A DNA stretch of 10,584 bases from positions 1 to 10,584 of the forward strand of contig JAEXAS010000036.1 in the NCBI GenBank assembly GCA_023458095.1. Reading direction: 5' to 3'. Made by a program: the position numbers and the translations under genes. The notes below the pieces were generated by a model that had not been told where the DNA came from, ran no database searches, and was given only the letters and a program-made list of their open reading frames with translations. Below, in pieces: positions 6,207 through 10,584 of this stretch (position 1 is its first letter; each line of letters opens with the position of its first letter). This DNA comes from Actinomycetes bacterium. GTDB lineage: Bacteria; Actinomycetota; Actinomycetes; Propionibacteriales; Propionibacteriaceae.

Positions 6207-6848
6207 TCAGTCGATGTCTTCGCCAGCCAGGACCTTGGCGGCGAGGCGCTCTTCCTCGCTGACTTCCCAGACCTCTTTGGCGGCCCGGAAGGACAACACG
6301 ATGATGAAGCAGCCGAGGACCAGGTCTGGCCAGCCGGAGCCGGTGAAGGCGGTGAGGATCGCCATGGCGATGATGGTGATGTTGATCAGCACATCGTTGC
6401 GGGCCGAAAGGAAGGCCGCGCGGCTCAGCGAGCCGCCATGAGTGCGGACAGTGGTGAGTAATAGCGCACTGGTGCCGTTGATTACGATTGCGCCGACCGA
6501 GGCCCAGATCACCGGCCAGACCTGGGGAGTCTCGGGTGCGATGAAGCGTTGGACGGCCTCCCAGGCAGCGAACAATGCCGGACCCAGAATGATCAGGGCC
6601 ATGACCTTGCCCATGATTGACCGGTTCCGGAGCTGCCAGCCCAAGGCGATGAAGATGAGCAGATTGACGGCAGTGTCCTCAAGGAAGTCGACGCCGTCGG
6701 CCAGTAGGGACACCGATCCTGCGAACAGGGCGACGGTGAACTCCACGAAGAAGTAGGCGAAGTTCAGCCCGGCAACGATCAGCACCACCCGGCGGATCTG
6801 GGTGGGATCGAATGTTGGGGTGAGGTCTTCGACATCGTCATCGGGCAT
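6207..6848 (-). CDS. CDF-like cation transporter, membrane domain only
   Basis: 213 residues with about six helices and no cytoplasmic C-terminal domain, shorter than the ~300 residues of typical cation diffusion facilitators. Helix 2 carries GSVSLLADGVDFLED, with the DxxxD metal-site pair Asp54 and Asp58. The equivalent HxxxD of helix 5 is SARND, so Asp152 is kept but the His is Ser148. CDF proteins exchange Zn, Mn, Fe or Co for protons; the altered site makes the metal, or even transport itself, uncertain. The N-terminus is acidic (PDDDVED). The ATG is preceded by TAGGGT (complement of 6855-6860) at 6 bases. It converges on the TauE gene and diverges from the 2-TM protein. Confidence 0.88.
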   Translation of the reverse strand: MPDDDVEDLTPTFDPTQIRRVVLIVAGLNFAYFFVEFTVALFAGSVSLLADGVDFLEDTAVNLLIFIALGWQLRNRSIMGKVMALIILGPALFAAWEAVQRFIAPETPQVWPVIWASVGAIVINGTSALLLTTVRTHGGSLSRAAFLSARNDVLINITIIAMAILTAFTGSGWPDLVLGCFIIVLSFRAAKEVWEVSEEERLAAKVLAGEDID

Positions 6849-6854
6849 GGGAAC

Positions 6855-6860
6855 ACCCTA
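6855..6860 (-). promoter_or_regulatory. Putative -10 box of leaderless CDF-like promoter
   Basis: On the minus strand C-TAGGGT, 6 bases, ATG. CCGACA 16 bases further upstream matches four of six bases of the TTGACA -35. Confidence 0.65.
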
Positions 6861-6970
6861 GTGGTGGCGCGGTTTGTCGGGCTTCCCACTGCTCGGCGTC
6901 GCCTCGGTGGCGCGGTGGCCCGAGTCGGATAGAACTGACCGGGGGGTCGCTTGGAGGGCCAAACTCTGGC

Positions 6971-6976
6971 TAGGCT
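6971..6976 (+). promoter_or_regulatory. Putative -10 box of leaderless promoter for the 2-TM protein
   Basis: C-TAGGCT followed by 7 bases and a GTG at 6984. The in-frame TTG at 6951 lies upstream of this box and is therefore disfavoured. Confidence 0.6.
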
Positions 6977-6983
6977 CCCCAGC

Positions 6984-7505
6984 GTGGATGCAGACTTCGT
7001 GGTGAGCTTCACTGCCGAGACGAAACGCAGGATCTCGGCTCTTCGCGAGCGCACGGCCCGGAGTGCGCGCCTCATGCCGTGGACCGTCGCGGCGTCTCTG
7101 TCCATCGCAGTACTCATGATCCTGGTGGGGGTGAGTACTAGGGAGCCTGGGGCGTGGGTGATGGCCGCCCTCCTGATCGGAGTGGCCGTCCTGCTGGTGG
7201 TGCTGGTGCGCAAGGATGCGCACAACGCCCCGTTGCCGCTGCCTGATCTCGCGTTCTGGGTGCGTGGAGACGAACTGTGGCTCTCCGGCGATGCGACTGC
7301 CGCCGGTACGGTGAAGCGCGCCGCCGAGACCTGGTCGCTTTCCGCCACGACCGTGACACTCGGAACGAAGTACGGCCAGTTTCCCGCGGTGGTGTTCTCC
7401 ACCCCTGGCCGCAAGCCACGGTCGTACTTCCTCGCCAACTTGGATCAATCAGGCGGGGAAATCCTCGCCCAAATCGAGTTCCGCAAGAGCAAGATTCTGC
7501 GCTGA
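6984..7505 (+). CDS. Two-helix membrane protein of unknown function (YcxB-like layout)
   Basis: 173 residues from the GTG. A short cytoplasmic N-terminus with basic and amphipathic sequence (TAETKRRISALRERTARSAR, 10-29) precedes two helices at about 33-51 and 57-76. A soluble, probably beta-rich domain (83-173) follows, with FWVRGDELWLSGD and a tryptophan in ETWSLSATTVTLGTKYG. This layout resembles YcxB-like or PH-like bacterial membrane proteins, but I do not recognise specific motifs and assign no function. The GTG start rests on the leaderless signal; the alternative TTG at 6951 would add 11 residues. It converges on the GntR gene with 34 bases between stops. Confidence 0.82.
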   Translation: MDADFVVSFTAETKRRISALRERTARSARLMPWTVAASLSIAVLMILVGVSTREPGAWVMAALLIGVAVLLVVLVRKDAHNAPLPLPDLAFWVRGDELWLSGDATAAGTVKRAAETWSLSATTVTLGTKYGQFPAVVFSTPGRKPRSYFLANLDQSGGEILAQIEFRKSKILR

Positions 7506-7539
7506 GCCACACGGCCGCGGCTTGCCCGTGCTGCCCGAT

Positions 7540-8217
7540 CTAATCGGTGCTGCCGTGCTCGCGCAGCGACGCCTCAATGAGCGCAGTCGAGTGCGCCAGA
7601 TGAGCGTGGACGGCCGGTCCACCGTCGCGTTGCGCCGCCTCCAGGTAGGTGCGGTGTTCCGGGGCCAGGCTGCCGGGCGGATAGTCCGGACGCATGTGAG
7701 TGAGCAGCACCAAGATCTCGGAGTCGAGTTGGGCATAGGCCTCAGTGATGCGGGGGCTCCCAGCAGCCGCGACCAAGGCTTGATGGAACTGCGAATGCGC
7801 ACGAGTGGTCTGTGCCCAACCTGCGGTTCGCTCGGCGTGATCGAGGACGGTCAGCGCCGCGCGGATCGGTGCAGTCACCGCTGCCGGCCATTGCTCGCCG
7901 TGCCGCTCGCGCAGCAGCCGAACCGCCTCGCCCTCCAAAGCCCCCCTCAGATCCTGCAAAGCGTGCAGACCGTCGACATCGAGCTGGGCCACCCGCGAAC
8001 CGCGGTAGGGGATCGACTGCACCAGCCGCTCGGCGCTCAGCCTGGCCAGGGCGGTGCGGACGGTGTGACGCGAGACGGCGAAGCGATCGGCCAGGTCCTC
8101 TTCGCGCAAGGCGGTTCCCGGGGGCAGATCGCCGTCCAAGATGCTGGCGCGCAGCCGCTCGGAGACCTCGGACGCAGCAGTCGGGCCCGGGGCGTGATCA
8201 CGCCGGCGTGGGCACAT
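7540..8217 (-). CDS. GntR-family regulator, FCD (FadR-type) subfamily
   Basis: 225 residues. The N-terminal winged helix spans about 15-78: SERLRASILDGDLPPGTAL, then EEDLADRFAVSRHTVRTALARL, then GLV-like SAERLVQSIPYRGSRVA. The C-terminal all-helical FCD domain (85-222) includes LRGALEGEAVRLL, HSQFHQALVAAAGSP (His145) and EHRTYLEAAQRDGGPAVHAHLAHS (His188, His209). These histidines correspond to the FCD metal site; the usual Asp of DxxFH is His141. FCD regulators bind small carboxylates or related ligands. The ATG has an AAAGGAG Shine-Dalgarno sequence 7 bases upstream, lying inside the exporter gene, and the two genes overlap by 20 bases, so translation is probably coupled. It likely represses its own operon through the site at 9116-9128. 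Confidence 0.94.
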   Translation of the reverse strand: MCPRRRDHAPGPTAASEVSERLRASILDGDLPPGTALREEDLADRFAVSRHTVRTALARLSAERLVQSIPYRGSRVAQLDVDGLHALQDLRGALEGEAVRLLRERHGEQWPAAVTAPIRAALTVLDHAERTAGWAQTTRAHSQFHQALVAAAGSPRITEAYAQLDSEILVLLTHMRPDYPPGSLAPEHRTYLEAAQRDGGPAVHAHLAHSTALIEASLREHGSTD

Positions 8218-9109
8218 CGATGGGCTCCTTTCGTCCGGGCAGGGCCAGCAGGGTCAGGCCCAGCGCGATGGCGATGATGCCCAGTATGGACGAGGCAGTG
8301 AGTTGCTCACCGAGAACGAAGACCCCCAGCACCGTGGCCGAGGCGGGCTCGGCCAGCGTCAGGGTCGAGACCGTGGTGGCCTTCAGACGGGCCAGACCCC
8401 AGCCGAACAGCAGGTAGGCGATCATGGTGGTGATCACCCCGAGCCACAGCGCCAGCGCTGCTCCGGCCGGTGTTGCCAGCCAGGCGGTTCCGGCGAACAG
8501 CAGCAACGGAAGACTCAACACCGCCGCGGTGCCGAAGACCGCCCCCATCGCATCGTTGGGCTGCCAACGGTGGGCGATGAGTTCCTTGCTGGCCATGGTG
8601 TAGACCGCATACGACAAGCCCGCACCGACCGAAGCCGCGATGCCCACCGGCGTCAAGGAGCTCAGGTGGCCGCCGACCAGGCCGGAGACCAAGGCGACTC
8701 CGGCGATGGCCAGCGCCGTGGCGGCCAGCCAGCGTCGTGACGGCAGCCGCCGATGCAGCAGGCCGTCCAGCAGTCCCACGCTGATTGGTGCCGAACCCAG
8801 TGCGATCACCGTGCCCACCGCAACGCCGTTGAGTTCGGTGCCTAGGAAGAAGGTCGGCTGGTAGGCCAGCACTCCGAACGCGCCGATGCTGACCAGTGCC
8901 CAGTCGGGCAGCGGCCCGGTCTGCACCGAGCGGGCGGGCCGGTGCTGGTGGTGCTGGATCAGCGCGATGATGCCGAGCAGTCCGCCGCCGATCAGGATGC
9001 GCGCCGCGCCGACGGCCAAGGGGGACGCGTCCACGTCGGCCAGGGCCCGAGAGGTTCCGGTGGTGGAGAAGCAGATGGCGGCTGCCAGTACCGCGAAGAT
9101 CGCACGCAT
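8198..9109 (-). CDS. EamA/DMT-family transporter (probable metabolite exporter)
   Basis: 303 residues with about ten hydrophobic helices in two EamA repeats. The first begins MRAIFAVLAAAICFSTTGTS and the second SLTPVGIAASVGAGLSYAVY. The helix 4 and helix 9 regions (VAVGTVIALGSAPI and LTLAEPASATVLGVFVLGE) carry the G/P-rich signatures of the drug/metabolite transporter superfamily, whose members export amino acids, nucleobases or other metabolites by proton antiport. The substrate is unknown. ATG 9109 is preferred over TTG 9127: a -10-like TAACAA ends 7 bases before it, and TTG 9127 falls inside the candidate operator. It is the first gene of the unit; the GntR gene follows with a 20-base overlap. 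Confidence 0.93.
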   Translation of the reverse strand: MRAIFAVLAAAICFSTTGTSRALADVDASPLAVGAARILIGGGLLGIIALIQHHQHRPARSVQTGPLPDWALVSIGAFGVLAYQPTFFLGTELNGVAVGTVIALGSAPISVGLLDGLLHRRLPSRRWLAATALAIAGVALVSGLVGGHLSSLTPVGIAASVGAGLSYAVYTMASKELIAHRWQPNDAMGAVFGTAAVLSLPLLLFAGTAWLATPAGAALALWLGVITTMIAYLLFGWGLARLKATTVSTLTLAEPASATVLGVFVLGEQLTASSILGIIAIALGLTLLALPGRKEPIDVPTPA

Positions 9110-9115
9110 CGGAAC

Positions 9116-9128
9116 ATTGTTACACAAT
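9116..9128 (-). promoter_or_regulatory. Candidate GntR operator overlapping the exporter -10 box
   Basis: On the minus strand the sequence is ATTGT-GTA-ACAAT, a perfect 5-bp inverted repeat. Its core TTGTGTAACAA fits the FadR/FCD-type consensus TNGTNNNACNA at every defined position. The -10-like TAACAA (complement of 9117-9122) is part of the palindrome and ends 7 bases before the exporter ATG. A protein bound here would block RNA polymerase, consistent with autorepression by the FCD regulator encoded downstream in the same unit. Confidence 0.7.
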
Positions 9129-9170
9129 CACCCCGGTGTTGGGTGGCGGAGACCGGGTTGTGTGAGGAGA

Positions 9171-9191
9171 GTTGGCACGTTCCCTGTCAAC
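9171..9191. promoter_or_regulatory. Imperfect inverted repeat in the exporter/RluA divergent region
   Basis: GTTGGCA (9171-9177) and TGTCAAC (9185-9191) pair at six of seven positions with a 7-base centre. It may be a regulator site for either flanking unit. The evidence is only the symmetry. Confidence 0.3.
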
Positions 9192-9236
9192 AACGGGTAT
9201 TTCCTCGGAAGTTCGTGGGTGCCCTAGCCACCGCTG

Positions 9237-9377
9237 ATGCCCCGGCGACCGGAGCGAATCCTTGTCGCCGATCTCACCCAGCGCGCGTGGTTCGCCCAGT
9301 GCGGGGTGATCTTGTCGTTGCTGCACCGGTCGTCGACCCTGGGCGCAGGCGGTGCAGCCGTACGCTGCTGGGTGTGA
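9237..9377 (+). CDS. Possible 46-residue small protein, unconfirmed
   Basis: ATG 9237 opens 46 codons to the TGA at 9375-9377, encoding MPRRPERILVADLTQRAWF... to ...AAVRCWV. By eye about 38 of 46 third positions are G or C, as in the real genes. The near-signal C-TAGCCA (9225-9230) ends 6 bases before the ATG. The sequence is not recognised and has no membrane segment. High-GC DNA often yields such frames by chance, so this is only a candidate. Confidence 0.2.
   Translation: MPRRPERILVADLTQRAWFAQCGVILSLLHRSSTLGAGGAAVRCWV
9361..9366 (+). promoter_or_regulatory. Putative -10 box upstream of RluA-type gene
   Basis: TACGCT fits TANNNT and is followed by 7 bases and a GTG at 9374, the same geometry as the leaderless starts elsewhere in the window, but without the CTAG prefix. 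Confidence 0.4.
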
Positions 9378-9403
9378 ACTGTCCGTCGGAAGTCGTGGTC
9401 TGA
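9374..9403 (+). CDS. Possible 9-residue leader peptide coupled to RluA-type gene
   Basis: GTG 9374 opens nine codons (MNCPSEVVV) ending in TGA at 9401-9403. That stop overlaps the ATG of the pseudouridine synthase as TGATG, the classic arrangement for translational coupling. A -10-like TACGCT is 7 bases before the GTG, so this short frame would be the leaderless 5' end of the mRNA. The downstream gene has only a poorly spaced GGAAG (9388-9392), which supports a need for coupling. Too short to assess for conservation here. Confidence 0.35.
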   Translation: MNCPSEVVV

Positions 9404-10320
9404 TGCCGCCGCGCTCCCCGCTGCCGCGCCGCAACGGGCTGGACGCCGCCTGGGTGCGGACTCCGGACAACCTGGCGAGCAGCCGAGACCGTTGGCAGAC
9501 CATGGGGGAGTTTCTCCGGGAGCGGTTGCCTGAGGTTGCTCCGGTGGTCGAGATGCTGCAGGCCGGCGAGTTCGTCGACCAGCACGGGCGAGCCTGGCAC
9601 GAGCAGGATCCGTATCGTCCGAATGCCTTCGTGTGGTTCCACCGCCCGCCTGCCGCGGAGGTCCCGGTGCCTTTCGACGTGCCGGTGCTCTATGCCGACG
9701 AGCGCATCGTGGTGGTCGACAAGCCGCACTTCCTGGCCACCACCCCGCGCGGGGTCCACGTCCGCGAAACCGTGGTGGTTCGGCTGCGGGAGTCGTTGGG
9801 GCTGCCTGAGCTTGCCCCAGCGCATCGGCTGGATCGACTGACGGCCGGGGTGTTGGTGCTGACGACCCGTCCACAGTTTCGGGCCAGCTACGCCACGTTG
9901 TTCCAAAGTGGAGCCGTACGCAAGGTGTACGAGGCGATAGCGCCCTATGACCCCGCGGTGGAATTTCCGTGCCAGGTTCACAACCGCATCGAGAAGCGCC
10001 GCGGGAGCCTTCAAGCTGAGGTGGTGGCCGGCCAGCCGAATGCCGAAACCACCATCGAACTGCTCGAGACGAAGGGCGACCTCGCCCGCTATCGGCTGAT
10101 TCCGGCCACGGGAAAGACCCATCAGCTTCGCGTGCACCTGGCCGGACTCGGCTTGCCGATCGTGGGAGACCCGTTGTATCCGGTCGTCCAGGACAACCTC
10201 GGTGACGACTTCGCCCGACCGTTGCAGTTGGTGGCTCGGCGCCTCGGTTTCGCCGATCCCTACGAAGCTGTCAGCCGAGAGTTCATCAGTCAGGCCTCGC
10301 TGGACTGGCCGGCTTCCTGA
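9403..10320 (+). CDS. RluA-family pseudouridine synthase
   Basis: 305 residues. The enzyme isomerises uridine to pseudouridine in rRNA or tRNA in the cytosol. The catalytic motif is HRLDRLTAGVLVL (141-153) with Asp144. Also present are the family's DKPHFLATTP (106-115), KVYEAIAPY and the C-terminal TGKTHQLRVHLAGLGLPIVGDP. The first ~80 residues (GLDAAWVRTPD, WQTMGEFLRERLPE, EFVDQHGRAW) replace a canonical S4 domain, as in actinobacterial RluA-like proteins. The exact target uridine is unknown. The start is ATG 9403; an in-frame GTG at 9352 would add 17 residues that do not look conserved. It lies divergent to the exporter unit. Confidence 0.92.
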   Translation: MPPRSPLPRRNGLDAAWVRTPDNLASSRDRWQTMGEFLRERLPEVAPVVEMLQAGEFVDQHGRAWHEQDPYRPNAFVWFHRPPAAEVPVPFDVPVLYADERIVVVDKPHFLATTPRGVHVRETVVVRLRESLGLPELAPAHRLDRLTAGVLVLTTRPQFRASYATLFQSGAVRKVYEAIAPYDPAVEFPCQVHNRIEKRRGSLQAEVVAGQPNAETTIELLETKGDLARYRLIPATGKTHQLRVHLAGLGLPIVGDPLYPVVQDNLGDDFARPLQLVARRLGFADPYEAVSREFISQASLDWPAS

Positions 10321-10475
10321 TACCCCAGGGCCTGCCAAGAGATCACCGAAGCGGAAGGCCACAGTGACCTGGGTCTTGCTCACGGGGGTTGCGCAGATCC
10401 CGTGGTGAAAGTCGCCGTCCCGTGCCTCCCGGCACCGCGGACCGTACCTCCCGAGATCCAACACATCGCAAGCAG
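10321..10475. other. Unassigned sequence downstream of RluA-type gene
   Basis: I see no gene, repeat or clear terminator in this stretch. Confidence 0.5.
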
Positions 10476-10500
10476 CCCTTCGACAAGCTCAGGGAACGGG
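10476..10500 (-). repeat. Family A element
   Basis: Contains the exact core CTTCGACAAGCTCAG at 10478-10492, flanked by CC and GGAACGGG, i.e. the full-length reverse of the GTTCCCTGAGCTTGTCGAAGGG form at 218-240 and 4361-4382. It directly borders the G-rich tandem array. Confidence 0.85.
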
Positions 10501-10504
10501 AGTT

Positions 10505-10584
10505 GGGGGCTCTGGGAGCGGGAGTGGGGCTCTGGGATCGGGAGTGGGGCTCTGGGAGCGGGAGTGGGGCTCTGGGATCGGGAG
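10505..10584 (+). repeat. 20-bp G-rich tandem repeat, truncated by window end
   Basis: Units of CTCTGGGAKCGGGAGTGGGG begin at 10510, 10530, 10550 and 10570 (the last incomplete). The K base alternates G, T, G, T, so the true period is 40 bp and GATC appears in every second unit. Each unit carries three runs of at least three G separated by 3-4 bases, so the plus strand matches the G-quadruplex pattern throughout. The array continues beyond the window. Confidence 0.92.

Noticed and set aside
9110..9127. Exporter start at TTG 9127
   Set aside because: The TTG lies in the candidate operator and -10 box. The ATG at 9109 gives a normal EamA N-terminus directly followed by helix 1.
8942..9403. 153-residue plus-strand frame across the exporter start
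   Set aside because: Its first part is antisense to the exporter gene and the whole has no domain. Only its last nine codons are considered, as a possible leader peptide.
9274..10464. 396-codon minus-strand open frame
   Set aside because: Antisense shadow of the RluA-type gene, which carries HRLD and TGKTHQLRVH on the plus strand. The antisense product has no recognisable domain.
10505..10584. Possible CRISPR array
   Set aside because: Units are contiguous 20-mers with no unique spacers and no cas genes nearby.

Overview
The window is high-GC (roughly two-thirds G+C), strongly GC-biased at third codon positions and densely packed with genes on both strands. It looks like chromosomal DNA of a high-GC actinobacterium. 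The leaderless start signals, the FCD-type GntR regulator and the palindromic repeats around CTTCGACAAGCTCAG would fit Propionibacteriales or a neighbouring order, but that placement is inference. I see no phage, plasmid, CRISPR, toxin-antitoxin, transposase or RNA genes. Twelve protein genes are well supported and two short upstream ORFs are tentative.

Layout: 1-526 is repeat DNA with a nearly exact ~172-bp duplication. 527-2011 (minus) is a two-gene unit, NUDIX hydrolase then zinc-type MDR alcohol dehydrogenase. 2141-2725 (plus) is a small secreted lipoprotein. 2726-3331 is a second repeat block with a 110-bp unit duplicated 130 bp apart. 3332-4284 (plus) holds a 4-TM membrane protein and a MarR regulator, each with its own start signal. 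4285-4487 is a nested inverted-repeat cluster between convergent genes. 4488-5069 (minus) is a transglutaminase-like protein. 5365-6198 (plus) TauE/SafE permease and 6207-6848 (minus) CDF-like cation transporter converge with 8 bases between stops. 6984-7505 (plus) is a 2-TM protein of unknown function. 7540-9109 (minus) is an EamA exporter overlapping a GntR/FCD regulator, with a candidate GntR operator on the promoter. 9403-10320 (plus) is an RluA-type pseudouridine synthase behind a possible 9-codon leader ORF. 10476-10584 has one more repeat copy and a G-rich 20-bp tandem array running off the window.

The most informative observation is a shared start signal. Seven genes have CTAGNNT (TAGNNT as -10 box) ending 6 or 7 bases before an ATG or GTG, and two further starts have looser versions. 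This implies leaderless mRNAs and revises several starts. Genes internal to operons (alcohol dehydrogenase, GntR) instead carry clear Shine-Dalgarno sequences.

The second theme is two families of intergenic palindromic repeats, called A (15-bp core CTTCGACAAGCTCAG) and B (~37 bp, GGTTGAGGA...TCTCGAAACC). They have similar ends, occur only between genes, and form direct and nested inverted arrays. No dedicated multi-gene novel system is evident; the exporter/GntR operon with its operator is the clearest regulatory circuit.
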